Program-made: the position numbers and the translations under genes | The notes under the pieces: model-generated | Database searches by the model: none | Told to the model about the DNA's origin: nothing | The model's input: only the letters and a program-made list of their open reading frames with translations | In this document: positions 20,786-34,345 of the stretch, piece by piece | Position numbering within the stretch: position 1 is the stretch's first letter | Layout of the letters: each line of letters begins with the position of its first letter | NCBI GenBank assembly: GCA_026119855.1 | Contig: JAOWBW010000360.1 | Coordinates: forward strand, 620,001 to 684,000 | DNA length: 64,000 nt | Direction: 5' to 3' | From: Campanula takesimana | Taxonomy: Eukaryota > Streptophyta > Magnoliopsida > Asterales > Campanulaceae

Positions 20786-23634
20786 TGTCGCGACCCCGAA
20801 CCCGCGGGTCCGGAATTCGCGAGCTGGACGTCGACTCAAAACCAAAACTCTAAGATATAGAAGTTAAAAATTCCATTTTGAACCAAAATATGATAACACA
20901 AGGTTTTACAAATCCCAGTTTAAATCAACAAAGTACGTCTAACATAAGCTCTACAGCTTAAGCCCAAAAGAATAAAATATACAATTCTTAATGACGTCAA
21001 TAATGGTAAAACTATCCCCAAAAGGTTATACATTTAAATAATGTAAACCGATCCATAACAACCTGCCCCAAAATCTCAATCCTCTCGACGTCCTCCTCGA
21101 TCCGCGAATCCTAATCCTTTTCCTCCTGGGGGGGTTAAGGAAAAACAAAGATGGAAATAAACGGGGTGAGATAAAATCTCAGTAAGTTACTAATGCAACT
21201 ACATGACATGATAATATGCAATGACCAATAGCAATTAACATAAGACAGATAGCAGCGGAATAATAAGTGACATGCTGACGAACAGTAACATCCAATAACC
21301 AATCATATAAATAAACATAAAACAACAAATGAGAGGCTCCCTATCGCCAACCGTCCCATACCGGTTGGAAATAACGACCAGCTCATCATGCAACACATAA
21401 AGCTGAAATAAACACTCATAAGTGGATACATAGCCAAGGTTTCACCCAACTGAAAGAACCAAATAAAGGTCGCTGCGCAGCTTCAATAATCAACAAATCA
21501 TCATCTTCATAATAGCATGAAAGCTGAAGACAAATCCCCAGTCAGAAGCGACCAATCAACCCATCAATCAAACAAACCATCTTCATAGTAGCATAAAAGC
21601 TGAAGAGAAACCCGGTACCGGAACCAATAACCAAATGAAGTGTCACAAGGGACGGGAGACATGCCACAAAGTCATGCTCCAAGTAAAGCAAAAATGCACA
21701 CAAAGGAGCTAGCTCTTCTCACATCCAAGGCTAATCTGGAGGAGGGTAATAATGGGGCAAAACAATGGTCAACATCACAATGGACTTGGCTGTGCCATCA
21801 TAATGTTTCGCATCGCCCAAACACACACAAAATACCAGCTGGACTTTCAAGTAAGGGCTAAGTAATAAAATACTAGCTCAAATAAACAACTAAGGATTCC
21901 AAAGTAGGGAACCATTCCAAATAATCACCATAAAGGTAAACAATCCAAACAATTACCATAAAGAGACAATGATTACTCTGAAGAGTTTAACAACAACGAT
22001 AGCAAGGAATTTCTCATAACAGAGTTCAAATAACAATAACGGTATTATTCAAAGGGGTCCAACATATTGATCATTAAAACAAGATGATACTAAAAACCAG
22101 GACCCATACCAAACACATCGAGTTACTCATAAAGAGTACTACCCAAACGGTCGCTCACAAATAGCACAATGCTTATCACCACAATGACCCTAAACGTCCA
22201 CTCATTACGAAAGTGTTCCCACATTTCCCAATAATCCATAACTAAATTTCATAACCCATATTCACAAAGGAACCAAGGCGAAACCACGCAAACCGATATT
22301 CCCAACTTGATCACAACGGACCGATTCTAAACACTTTGTCATAAGACACTAAATGAAATCTCAACATAATCTAAACCTGAACCTCACCTAAATAAACCAC
22401 CTCATCTCGAATAACTCTAAAAGGGATTTAAAACGATAGTTTACTCGACTAAATCGGAGTCCGAATGCAAAAGTTATGGCCTCCGGAAGATAGAGCGAAA
22501 AACGAACGATTTGATCAAAGTAGGAAATACCATAAAACATCATAAGAGGGTAATGACAACCACCTAACACTCATTTACCACTTATATAAATCTAACGTAC
22601 TCCTTACACGGTTTACATAGGCTTACGGTTGACTTCTTATTGTTCCGGGTGATTACTTTTAAGTTATAAACATTTATGCCTAAAACAGGGGTGCTCGGCC
22701 GAGCAGTTCTATATGACTCGGCCGAGCAACCTCGGCTCCAAAACTATGACTCTCTGGTCTGCTCCGCTCGGCCGAGTCAAGGTACGCGCTCGGCCGAGCA
22801 CCTCCCAAATTCCGAAAAAAACGCAGAAGAACCCAGGTAACCAAATTTTACCCAAAACTTCACCATTTCTCTAATACTCAAAATCAAGACTTCCAATAAG
22901 CATAATAATGCACCAAAACAACTTGTGAACTTGAAATGGACCTAAATAACAACATCTAGCTACCCACAACAAGATTCGAACCCCAACATTCCCAAGAACA
23001 CCATTTTTGACCAAAACTCAAATAAATTCCAATAAATTCCAAACTCAACCAAACTTCAAATATAACAACCCAAACATTATATAAGCATGATATGAACTTT
23101 TTAGCATAAAAATGGGGGAAAAGCAACTTACCCGGATTTCTCAAAGTTGATGGATTTCAAATATTTTTGATTCTACGCGATCCTATCGACGATCTAAACA
23201 AGATTCAAGTTATGAGAAATGAGAGATAAAGAGGGGAAGATAGGTAGAATGTAGAGAGAAGAAAGGGGAGAAAACTTACCCAACCAAGGAGAGAGAGAGA
23301 GATTATGCTGGAAAAGAGAAATGAGAAGTGAGGGTGAAAGAGTAGGGAGGTGAGGGAGAAGAGAGGGAGTAGGGGAATTATTTCCAAAACTTACACTCAG
23401 GCCCCTCCTCTACACTACACGCAAATACTTACACTCCCTACTAACAATTAAGACCCAACAATATTACACTAACCCGAATGACTCAAATAAAACGCTAAGC
23501 ATAATTATGATGAACATAAAATGCACACAAAAATATTTAAATAAATAATAATTTAAATAAACAAATAAGAAATAAATAAATAAATAATTTTATTTATTAC
23601 TAATAAAATAGAGCCTAGTTTTCGGGTCATGACA
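20786..23634 (-). repeat. 3' LTR of element D
   Basis: A 2,849-bp LTR with ends TGTCGCGACCCC and GGGTCATGACA. It contains four copies of the palindrome CTCGGCCGAG between about 22694 and 22803. It also holds a duplicated stretch of about 45 bp (CATCTTCATAATAGCATG and CATCTTCATAGTAGCATA, near 21500 and 21570) that the C LTR has only once. Confidence 0.93.
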
Positions 23635-25260
23635 TTCACTCCCCCTTAAAGAAAATTCGACCACCCGAATTTTAACGAGACTTACCCGAAAGACCAAATA
23701 GCTACGGATACGATAGTTCCGCCATTTCTCAAATTCCTCAATTGTCCAATCTAACCCACTACAAGGTAACCTTACATAATGCTTACGATAACACCACCTC
23801 TCGAACCGAATCATTCGATCATTATCTTCATTACTAATCAAAATTCATACTCAAAATCGAAGAATCCGAATTATTTCCATGCATAATTCTCGAGATATCT
23901 CAAACTCGCCTTATTCATAACCTTAACTACACCGCAAAGGTACTTCCATTTGTAAATCGCCTACTTAGTATTATTCCCCAGAAATTCAAAACATTACCAT
24001 CTCGAGTTTAATTAGCTTTTAAAATATGAAAGGCTAAAGAAATTTTCCATCCCCATAATATTCACCAAAGGCTATATCTCTAAGGATTCCCATTATAGTG
24101 CTCTCGCTCTAGGTAGCACCTTAAACTAGAGGTGTAATGTAAACCCAAAATTTTAATACAAAATGTTCACTTAAATCTACGCCATAATATCATCGTCATA
24201 ACACTCCAATCCTTGAAAGCCTAAAATAACAACGAATACTCAATAGTCCGAAAATGATCTAAATTTTATCTTCAAGGGATTTCCTCTAACTCCCTTTTTA
24301 GTTAATAACCTGTGCTCATATACCCAAGGAAATCAACAAATCTCAAATCCTCAATAGCTAACCCAAGTTAGTCTTTCACGCATACATTTATTAACCTAAT
24401 GATACTTAGGCTCAATAGTACTACCATCATAATAAACCAATTAGCTAGAAACGTTCTAACTGACCCAATACCGAATCATGATATTCCGTAATTATGCCCC
24501 AGTATTGATACTCCACTTCCTTCACATACCCTTGATCCAATTCGGGAAACGCCACCAAGAAGGGATTTAGAACCATAGAACCACCATCTAACCAAAATTT
24601 CAAAATGCCTTTAACATAAATCGAGAAATTATTATTCTCTCAAAATGTACTTAGTCCTTTCTAACTTAACACACTTACCACCATTAATGATCATAACTCC
24701 TACAACAAACTCGTCATCTATAACAAATCGTACACCTCTCCATATTAATCTATTCCGATGCATTCACGGAGATGTACTAAAAGTGACCAAAATTTTCCTT
24801 AAGAGATCCTCATTGAATCCTCAACTCCTATAACCCAACCGATACAATATAGATATTGATCTAATTATCAGTACTACAATCTTGTACCACAACAATGCAA
24901 TTTAACCCCAAGCTTCTCCTCAAACACTAGGTACTATTTGGAAGAAAATGAAAATCTTACGAATGATAAATACACCCAACAAATTGACCGAAACTAAATA
25001 CTCGGATTTCAATTAAGAAAAGATAGGTATAACTCTACCCAAAGGAACGGTCTCAAACAGTTTTAAGAAATTAGGAATGGAGAATATAACAATCCCCCTA
25101 CAACAATAGACTAAAGCAATAGTAACATCAAAATCTTGTAATAGCAACATGGCAAATTTAGCAGGTGAGACATAACCATACTTAAGCACATCATAAGCAC
25201 ATAAGACTTCATCAGACATCCTACACTCCTCCATAGGAGTAGATACTGACAACACATAAG
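23635..25260 (-). other. Non-coding interior of D with protease remnant
   Basis: After a polypurine tract (TTTAAGGGGGAGTGAA in sense, next to 23635) there is about 1.4 kb with no coding signal that aligns by eye to 39480-41080 of E. Between 25264 and 25013 a decayed protease segment remains (VLSVSTPMEECR, LLQDFDVTIA), matching intact blocks in C. RT and integrase are absent rather than merely mutated. Confidence 0.75.
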
Positions 25261-26459
25261 TCAAGACTCAAGAGAAATGAATGCAATTAAATGCACATAA
25301 ACATGAGAATGCGATGACCCTAAAATGCACGCGCTCGCTCTCTCTCGACACAAAATTAATACCTCCAGAAACTGATGAATCACCCGTTGAGCTGACTGAT
25401 TGCAAATACTCTGCCGAAACCTCGGGCTTCCCCGAAGCATCCCTCTTCTGACCTTGAGGTAAACCAGTTCCTGTCCCCGATGACTGAACTCTAACCTCGG
25501 ACAATCTTTAACGAAGTGTCCCAACTGACCACACTTCACACATTTTCCTTGCTTCTTCCAACACTTGTCTTCTGAGTGTCCTTTCCTCTGACAGTAGCTG
25601 CAGACTTTCCCATTTCGTGTCCCCTTATTAGAACCTTGATTTCCTACTGTTGGTTGCCCTTGAAGTTGCCTTCTGAACCGAGTTTGCGCTCCAGAATTAC
25701 CTCTGTCATCCGAATGTTGCTGTTGTGACTTACTCTGCCCTCCTTGCTTACCCGGGTTAACCATCTCAGTCTTCCTTTTGTGTTTCCCAATATCCTGCTC
25801 AATCAAGTAGGCTCGATCCACCGCATCCTGATAAGTCTGAATCCGCTGTGCTATAAGCTGAGTCCGGATGGATGTCTTCAAACCCCTGATCAATCTCATC
25901 GCTTTCTGCTGCTCGGTCCGCACAAGGTATTCACAACACCTGGCTAATTCTGTGAACTTAGCTGAGTACTGTGCTACTGACATCATGCCTTGCTCCAAGC
26001 TGAGGAACTCGATCTCTTTCGGTTTTGATTCACTAGAGAGATAAAATGATCCTTGAATTTCCTCACGAACCACTCCCAAGGATATGGTACAAGAGTCGCA
26101 TCCCAACTGGTCTTCAGTGCCTTCCACCAATGTTCCGCAGCCCCCACGAGCTTATAAGCTGCAAACAGAACCCTATCCTCATCAGTGCAACCAAAGACCT
26201 CGTAGATTTTCTCCATCGATTCTATCCATAGCTCGGCCTTCTTCACATCAGGCTCACCGTCGTACTCACTTGGTTTCAACTTCAAGAACTACTCCAACCC
26301 ATATCACGGAGGTGCTACATGTTCCTCTCTTGGCCCTTGGTCATGAATTGCTTTCACGGCCGCTTCAAACCTGCCCTTAAACATTGCACGGTTTTCTTCC
26401 CGTAGACCCTTAAGATTCTGAGTCCCACTGATGCCTTCACCAGCTCTTCTTCTAGCCAT
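25261..26459 (-). pseudogene. Element D gag, broken
   Basis: Starts MARRRAGEG at 26459. A TGA stands at about 26303 where E has a CGA codon (PPRYGLEQ). Capsid blocks follow (AELWIESMEKIYEVFGCTDE, AAYKLVGAAEHWW). A frameshift near 26000 moves the rest to another frame, with EIEFLSLEQGMMSVAQYSAKF and two CCHC knuckles (CSYCQRKGHSEDKC and CVKCGQLGHFVKDC). It encodes the nucleic-acid-binding shell protein and would not work as it stands. Confidence 0.88.
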
Positions 26460-26561
26460 AACAAACAAATACCTGCATAAAATGCTCATCGTTACTCACT
26501 CCGAACCCATCTACCCTCCTAGGTCATTCTAGTCCACCTATACTTATACATAGAGCTAAAC

Positions 26562-26579
26562 CATAGCTCTGATACCAAC
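26562..26579 (-). other. primer binding site, initiator-Met type (element D)
   Basis: In sense it reads TTGGTATCAGAGCTATGG next to the 5' LTR edge, an exact match to the usual Met primer site. Confidence 0.88.
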
Positions 26580-29428
26580 TGTCGCGACCCCGAACCCGCG
26601 GGTCCGGAATACGCGAGCTGGACGTCGACTCAAAACCAAAACTCTAAGATATAGAAGTTAAAAATTCCATTTTGAACCAAAAGATGATAACACAAGGTTT
26701 ACAAATCCCAGTTTAAATCAACAAAGTACGTCTAACATAAGCTCTACAGCTTATGCCCAAAAGAATAAAATATACAATTCTTAATGACGTCAATAATGGT
26801 AAAACTATCCCCAAAAGGTTATACATTTAAATAATGTAAACCGATCCATAACAACCTACCCCAAAATATCAATCCTCTCGACGTCCTCCTCGATCCGCGA
26901 ATCCTAATCCTTTTCCTCCTGGGGGGGTTAAGGAAAAACAAAGATGGAAATAAACGGGGTGAGATAAAATCTCAGTAAGTTACTAATGCAACTACATGAC
27001 ATGCTAATATGCAATGACCAATAGCAATTAACATAAGACAGATAGCAGCGGAATAAGAAGTGACATGCTGACGAACAGTAACATCCAATAACCAATCATA
27101 TAAATAAACATATAACAACAAATGAGAGGCTCTCTATCGCCAACCGTCCCATACCGGTTGGAAATAACGACCAGCTCATCATGCAACACATAAAGCTGAA
27201 ATAAACACTCATAAGTGGATACATAGCCAAGGTTTCACCCAACTGAAAGAACCAAATAAAGGTCGCTGCGCAGCTTCAATAATCAACAAATCATCATCTT
27301 CATAATAGCATGAAAGCTGAAGAGAAATCCCCGGTCAGAAGCGACCAATCAACCCATCAATCAAACAAACCATCTTCATAGTAGCATAAAAGCTGAAGAG
27401 AAACCCGGTACCGGAACCAATAACCAAATGAAGTGTCACAAGGGACGGGAGACATGCCATAAAGTCATGCTCCAAGTAAAGCTAAAATGCACACAAAGGA
27501 GCTAGCTCTTCTCACATCCAAGGCCAATCTGGAGGAGGGTAATAATGGGGCAAAACAATGGTCAACATCACAATGGACTTGGCTGTGCCATCATAATGTT
27601 TCGCATCGCCCAAACACACACAAAATACCAGTTGGACTTTCAAGTAAGGGCTAAGTAATAAAATACTAGCTCAAATAAACAACTAAAGATTCCAAAGTAG
27701 GGAACCATTCCAAATAATCACCATAAAGGTAAACCAATCCAAACAATTACCATAAAGAGAGAATGATTATTCTTGAAGAGTTTAACAACAACGATAGCAA
27801 GGAATTTCTCATAACAGAGTTCAAATAACAATAACGGTATTATTCAAAGGGGTCCAACATATTGATCATTAAAACAAGATGATACTAAAAACCAGGACCC
27901 ATACCAAACACATCGAGTTACTCATAAAGAGTACTACCCAAACGGTCGCTCACAAATAGCACAATGCTTATCACCACAATGACCCTAAACGTCCACTCAT
28001 TACGAAAGTGTTCTCACATTTCCCAATAATCCACAACTAAATTTCATAACCCATATTCACAAAGGAACCAAGGCGAAACCACGCAAACCGATATTCCCAA
28101 CTTGATCACAACGGACCGATTCTAAACACTTTGTCATAAGACACTAAATGAAATCTCAACATAATATAAACCTGAAACTCACCTAAATAAACCACCTCAT
28201 CTCTAAGAACTCAAAAAGGGCTTTAAAACGATAGTTTACTCGACTAAAACGGAGTCCGAATGCAAAAGTTATGGCCTTCGGAAGATAGAGCGAAAAACGA
28301 ACGATTTGATCAAAGTAGGAAATACCATAAAACATCATAAGGGGGTAATGACAACCACCTAACACTCATTTACCACTTATATAACTCTAACGTACTCCTT
28401 ACACGGTTTACATAGGCTTACGGTTGACTTCTTATTGTTCCGGGTGATTACTTTTAAGTTATAAACATTTATGCCTAAAACAGGGGTGCTCGGCCGAGCA
28501 GTTCTATATGACTCGGCCGAGCAACCTCGGCTCCAAAACTATGACTCTCTGGTCTGCTCCGCTCGGCCGAGTCAAGGGAGGCGCTCGGCCGAGCACCTCC
28601 CAAATTTAGAAAAAAACGCAGAAGAACCCAGGTAACCAAATTTTACCCAAAACTTCACCATTTCTCTAATACTCAAAATCAAGACTTCCAATAAGCATAA
28701 TAATGCACCAAAACAACTTGTGAACTTGAAATGGACCTAAATAACAACATCTAGCTACCCACAACAAGATTCGAACCCCAACATTCCCAAGAACACCATT
28801 TTTGACCAAAACTCAAAATAAATTCCAATAAATTCCAAACTCAACCAAACTTCAAATATAACAACCCAAACATTATATAAGCATGATATGAACTTTTTAG
28901 TATAAAAATGGGGGAAAAGCAACTTACCCGGATTTCTTAAAGTTGATGGATTTCAAATATTTTTGATTCTACGCGATCCTATCGACGATCCAAACAAGAT
29001 TCAAGTTATGAGAAATGAGAGATAAAGTGGGGAAGATAGGTAGAATGTAGAGAGAAGAAAGGGGAGAAAACTTACCCAACCAAGGAGAGAGAGAGAGATT
29101 ATGCTGGAAAAGAGAAATGAGAAGTGAGGGTGAAAGAGTAGGGAGGTGAGGGAGAAGAGAGGGAGTAGGGGAATTATTTCCAAAACTTACACTCAGGCCC
29201 CTCCTCTACACTACACGCAAATACTTACACTCCCTACTAACAATTAAGACCCAACAATATTACACTAACCCGAATGACTCAAATAAAACGCTAAGCATAA
29301 TTATGATGAACATAAAATGCACACAAAAATATTTAAATAAATAATAATTTAAATAAACAAATAAGCAAATAAATAAATAATAATTTTTTATTACTAATAA
29401 AATAGAGCCTAGTTTTCGGGTCATGACA
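26580..29428 (-). repeat. 5' LTR of element D
   Basis: Same length as its partner. The palindromes CTCGGCCGAG begin at 28489, 28512, 28562 and 28584, spacing 23-50-22. This is the mirror image of the 22-50-23 in E, as expected from opposite orientation. Right target duplication GCCTC follows at 29429. Confidence 0.93.
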
Positions 29429-30812
29429 GCCTCAATCTTTGAAGGATCCACAGAAATCCCATCTTTCGAAATAACATGACCCAGAAATGACACCTTCTCG
29501 AGCCAAAATTCGCATTTACTAAACTTCGCAAACAATTTCTCCCTCGCAAGAACGGATAAAACTGTCCTCAAGTGCTGCTCGTGCTCCTCTCGGATTTAGA
29601 GTAGACGAGTATATCATCAATAAAGACCACCACGAACGAATCAAGATAAGGATGGAAAACTCGGTTCATCAAATCCATAAACACTGCAGGCGCATTGGTC
29701 AACCCAAACGGTATAACCAAGAACTCATAATGACCATAACGAGTGTGAAAGGCAGTCTTCGGAATATCCTCCGATCGAACCTTCAACTGATGGTACCCAC
29801 TCCTCAAATCAAGTTTAGAGAAAACCACGGACCCTTGAAGCTGATCAAATAAATCGTCAATATGGGGTAGAGGATACTTGTTCTTCACCGTAACCTGATT
29901 CAACTTTCGGTAATCGATACACAATCTCAACGAACCATCTTTCTTCCGCTCAAACAAAACCGGTGCTCCCCACGGGGAAACACTAGGGTGTATAAACCCT
30001 CGATCAAGCAACTCTTGCAATTGAACCTTTAATTCCTTCAACTCTGCGGGAGCCAACCTATAAGATGCTTTCGAAATTGGAGCCGTACCCGGCAAAAGGT
30101 CTATACAAAACTCAATCTCACGATCGGGCGGCATATCATACTCGGTAGAGAAAACATCGGGAAATTCCCGAACTACCCGAACACTATCCAAACTAGGGGA
30201 TTCTTTCCTAGTATCAAGAACACTAGCCAAATACCCCTCACAACCACTATGCAATAATTTTCTCGCTTTCATATAAGAAATTAAGCGAACCTTTCTACTC
30301 AGAGGACTAGCCTCAAACACAAATTTAGGCACATCGGGAATAGAAAAATCAACAATTTTCTTAGGGCAATCAACGGAAGCATGAAACTTGCTCAACCAAT
30401 CCATACCCAAAATGACATCAAAGTCTTGGATAGGAAGAACTACCAAATCCGCACAAAGGACACGACCATAAATAACCACATCACAAGCACGAAAGACTCG
30501 ATCAGAAATCAAGCATTCTCCTATAGGGGTCGACACCTCTAGCACGTACGGTAAAGACTCGAATGCAGCATTTAACATGGAAGCAAATTGAACAGAAATG
30601 TATGAATGAGATGATCCTGGATCTACTAACGCCCGTGCGCTCACATTAGACACAGAAACAATACCTCCAATAACCGAAGGATCATCGGTCGCCTGTTGTT
30701 GATTCATGGCATATATCTTTCCTTGAACTTTGGGCTTCCCAGCGGCATCCCTTTTCTGACCCTGATTAGTACCAACCCTGACCCGGATGACTGACCTCGG
30801 TGCCTCGTGCAA
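29429..30812 (-). pseudogene. Element C protease and reverse transcriptase N-part
   Basis: In order: protease with ALVDPGSSHSYIS (DPG active site), then RT blocks (LAPAELKELKVQLQELLDRGFI, LCIDYRKLNQVTVKNKYPLP, FSKLDLRSGYHQ, IPFGLTNAPA, catalytic FIDDILVYS). A frameshift near 29570 moves the final stretch (KFSKCEFWLEKVSFLGHVIS) to another frame. D then interrupts the gene, and it resumes at 20785. A further shift near 30800 separates it from gag. Confidence 0.92.
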
Positions 30813-31756
30813 TCTCTCGCAAAGTGCCCCATTTCACCACAATTGGTACACTTGCCTTGCTTTTTCCAACACCTATCCTCCGTATGGCCTACCCTCTGAC
30901 AAAAGGTACAAGGCATCCTATTCTAAATCCCCGGAGTAGTACCCGGATTCCTCGGTGTGGTTTTCCCCTTAAACTGAGATGATGCTCCCGGGTTACCTCG
31001 GTTGTCGGAACGGTGTTGAGGTTGAGATTTAGCATGGCTTCCCGGTTTACCCGTACCCACAACCTCGGTTTTCCTTTTGTGCTCCCTAATATCTTGCTCT
31101 ATCAAGTAGGCTCGGTCTACCGCATCTTGGAAGGTCACAATCCGTTGGGCAATAAGTTGAGTACGGATGGAAGTCTTCAATCCCCGAATGAATCTCATAG
31201 CTTTTTGTTCCTCGGTCCTCACCAAATAGTCACAATACCGGGCTAATTTTGTGAACTTAGCCGAGTATTGTGCTATAGACAACAAACCTTGCTCCAGGTT
31301 GAGAAGCTCGATCTCCTTTCGGTTTTGATCAACAACCGGAATGAAATGTTCCTTGAATTTGTGCACAAACAACTCCCACACATACACCGTGTGAGTATCA
31401 TCCCAACTAGCTTTAACACCCTTCCACCAATGCTCGGCGGCTCCCACAAGTTTGTAAGCCGCGAACCGGACCTTGTCCTCATCCGTGCAACCAAATACCT
31501 CATAAATCTTCTCCAACGACTCAATCCACAACTCAGCTTTCCAAACATCGGGTTCCCCATTGAATTCAACCGGTTTCAGTTTGAGAAATTGCTCCAATCC
31601 ATAGCGGGGTGGTGCTTGTTCTACCCTCGGACCTTGATCATGTATGGCCTTCATGGCCGCCTCGAACATGCCTTGAAACATGGCACGGGCTTCTTCCCTT
31701 GTATCATTCTGATTTGCATTACCGGTACTACCTTCACCACTCCTTCTACGTACCAT
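30813..31756 (-). pseudogene. Element C gag, with one in-frame stop
   Basis: Starts MVRRRSGEG at 31756. The capsid domain covers about residues 50-220 (AELWIESLEKIYEVFGCTDE, AAYKLVGAAEHWW, LEQGLLSIAQYSAKF). One TAG at 30925-30923 interrupts the frame just before two CCHC knuckles (CTFCQRVGHTEDRC, CTNCGEMGHFARDC). It is clearly related to the gags of D and E but belongs to a different LTR family. Confidence 0.9.
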
Positions 31757-31856
31757 TGTAAATAAGTACCTGCATAAAACATCAACCCTTACTCACTCCG
31801 GACACAACTACCCACCTAGGTCATACTAGTCCACCTAGACTTATACTTAGATCCAA

Positions 31857-31876
31857 ACCATAGCTATGATACCAAC
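31857..31876 (-). other. primer binding site, initiator-Met type (element C)
   Basis: In sense TTGGTATCATAGCTATGG, one base from the consensus, immediately inside the 5' LTR edge. Confidence 0.85.
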
Positions 31877-34168
31877 TTTCGCGACCCCGAACCCGCGGGC
31901 CCGGAGTACGCGAGCTGGACGTCGACTTAAAACCAAAACTGTGAAATACCAAAGTTAAAAATTCCATTTGATACCAAAAGGTGATGATCCAAAGTTTTAC
32001 AAATCCAAGTTTGATAATAACCAAATACAACTATCATAAACTTCCATAAGTTTATACCCAACAGAAGATAAATGTACAATTCTTAATGACGTCATTGTTT
32101 GGTACAACTATCCCAAAAAGGTTACACATTTATATAATGTAAACCAACCTATAACAACTTTCCCCAAAAGAATGTATCCACAATCGACGTCCTCTTTCTC
32201 GTGATCAGCGAGACTAATCCTTAGCACCTGGGGGGGTTAAGGAAAAACAAAGATAAAAGAAAGGGGGTGAGATAAATCTCAATAAGTTACTAATGCAACT
32301 ACATGACATGCTATGATGCAATAATCCATAATAAATCACATAACACATAGCAATTATCATATGTCAGATAGCAGCGGAAATAAACACATAACAAAGGATA
32401 TAGCCAAGGTTTTCCCAAACTGATAAACCAAATAAAGGTCGCTGCGCAGCTTCAATAATCAACAAATCATCATCTTCATAATGGCATGAAAGCTGAAGAG
32501 AAATCCCCGATACCGGAACAATAACCACAAGAGTGTCACAAAGGACAAGAGCCATGCCACAAAGTCATGCTCGGTAGCTAGATACATTCACAAAGGAAGC
32601 TAACTTATCTCTTCCAAGGCCTATCTGGAAAAGGGTATAGTTAGGGCAAAACAATGGTCAACATTATAATGGACTTGGCTTTGCCATTATAATCTTTCCC
32701 ATCGCCCGATGCAACAAATATGCCAGCTGGGCTTCCAAATAAATGCTAAGTAATGAATACTAGCTTAATTAAACAACTTATGGTTCCAAAGTAGGGAACC
32801 ATACCAAGAAGTCACCAAGAAAGTGAAATGAACCAACAACACACAATTAACGTGTTCCAACAATCTTAACAATGATAACACAATTCCCATATCACATTTG
32901 ACCACAAAGGATCTATTTAATTCGAACACTCAGCCAAATTTACTCACTCATCTCGAAGATCTTAAGGAGATCTTTAAAACGATAATTTAGATGCCTAAAA
33001 CGGAGTCCGGATGAGAGAGTTATGACTTTCGGAAGATAGCACGAAAACAAATCAATTTGGAACAGGGGAGGGAGGGGTGAGCGCGCTTCATAGGGAAGAG
33101 GGCGCGCGCTTCATATGATCAGAAGGAAATGCTAGAATTCAAGGGATGAGGGTGCGCGCGTTTCAACCAAAAGGGGGCGCACGCCTCCTTGCATCAGAAG
33201 GAAATCAAGAATTGGAAGGGGGGAGGGTACGCGCGCCTCCTATGGGAGGGTGCGCGCGCCTTCTTAGATCAGAAGGTTTTTGTTCACGAGGGGCATAAGG
33301 GTGCGCGCGCCTCCTATGGGAGGGTGCGCGCGCCTCCTTGCCCGGAAAGGTAAATTCCGGCCAAAATCTGGGTTCTTCCTTTTTTTTCCAACCAAACATC
33401 AAATCTAAACCCAACTTCACCATTTTAAGCCAACTCAAAACTAATACTACCCATATGAACTGGAAGGGGACTTACACATCAACATTTGACAACCCCAAAG
33501 CAAGATTTAACCCAAACATTCAACAATCACCAAAATTATCAAACAAATAGAAATAAATTCAAAACTCATCCAAGATTTCAATAGACAACAACAATAACAT
33601 CATACAACCATTGATGAACATTTCAAGCATAAAAATGGGGGAAAGTAAACTTACCCGGATTTCTCAAAGTTGCCGGAACTCGAATATTTTTAGCTTCCTA
33701 CGATCCTATCGACGATCTAAACAAGATTCATGTTTTAAGAAATGAAAGATTATGAGAGGAAGATGAAGAAAATGAAGAGAGAAGAGAGAAAGAAAACCTT
33801 ACCCACAAACATGGAGAGAGAGAGAGATTTGCTGGGAGATGGGGTGGAGTGTGAGTGAGGGTGATAGGGTGAGGGAGGTGAGGGAGAAGAGAGGGAGTAG
33901 GGAGATGAATTATTTGAAAATGTTACACTTAGCCCCCTTCCCCCACTAACTAGCTCAACTATAATACTCCCACTAATTATTAAGACCCAACAATACTACA
34001 CTAACACAAATGACCCAAATAAAATGCTAAGCATAAATTATTATGAAACATAAAATGCACACACATAAATATTTAAATAAATAATAATTTAAATAAATAA
34101 ATAAGCAAATAAATAAATAATAATTATTTATTACCAATAAAATAGAGCCTAGATTTCGGGTCGTGACA
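31877..34168 (-). repeat. 5' LTR of element C
   Basis: A 2,292-bp LTR. The plus-strand start is TT rather than TG (31877-31878), a point change in the terminal dinucleotide. It is 136 bp longer than the 3' copy. I can account for this as 126 bp of extra GC-word array plus about 10 bp in a GA-rich stretch near 33870. Right target duplication GGCCT is at 34169-34173. Confidence 0.92.
33079..33333 (-). repeat. Eight-word GC array in C LTR (75-bp higher-order unit)
   Basis: GCGCGCGC-like 8-mers form four pairs with spacing 23-52-23-52-23-51-23. The 44-bp stretches between pairs share only short pieces (ATCAGAAGG, GGGT) and are otherwise different, while the words stay nearly constant. Confidence 0.8.
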
Positions 34169-34345
34169 GGCCTCTTCAAAGGTTCACTAACAGCCTCTCC
34201 AAAGGGTCACCAACGGCCTCATCAAAGAATTTCACTAACGGATTCCTCCTCAAAGGTTCACTAACGGCCTCTCCAAAGGTTCACTAACGGCCTCGTTCAA
34301 AAGGTTCACTAACGGCCTCATTCAAGATATTCAGCCGGCAGGTTC
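34169..34345 (+). repeat. Tandem repeat array in A 3' region, right part
   Basis: Continuation of the 16082-16448 array (GGTTCACTAACGGCCTC units) after the C insertion. The first five bases are the duplicated target GGCCT. Confidence 0.85.

Larger units (their letters stand above)
20786..29428 (-). mobile_element. Element D: gag-only non-autonomous gypsy-type element
   Basis: Two LTRs of exactly 2,849 bp (20786-23634 and 26580-29428) with target duplication GCCTC (20781-20785 and 29429-29433) inside RT of C. The internal part is only 2.9 kb: a Met-type primer site, a damaged gag, a protease remnant and non-coding DNA, with no RT or integrase. Equal LTR lengths and few visible differences suggest a young insertion. 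E is the same family. It must have been mobilised by another element's enzymes. Confidence 0.92.
16449..34168 (-). mobile_element. Element C: chromovirus (Ty3/gypsy with chromodomain)
   Basis: LTRs at 16449-18604 and 31877-34168, with target duplication GGCCT on both sides (16444-16448 and 34169-34173). On the minus strand it reads 5' LTR, Met-type primer site, gag, protease-RT, (D inserted at 29428/20786), RNase H, integrase, chromodomain, polypurine tract and 3' LTR. The chromodomain and CCHC gag place it near the Tekay/Del group. It carries a gag stop, three frameshifts and the D insertion, so it is dead. Confidence 0.93.

Noticed and set aside
33205..33438. 77-codon ORF rich in RRAHP repeats
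   Set aside because: It is the translation of the GC-word array in the C LTR.
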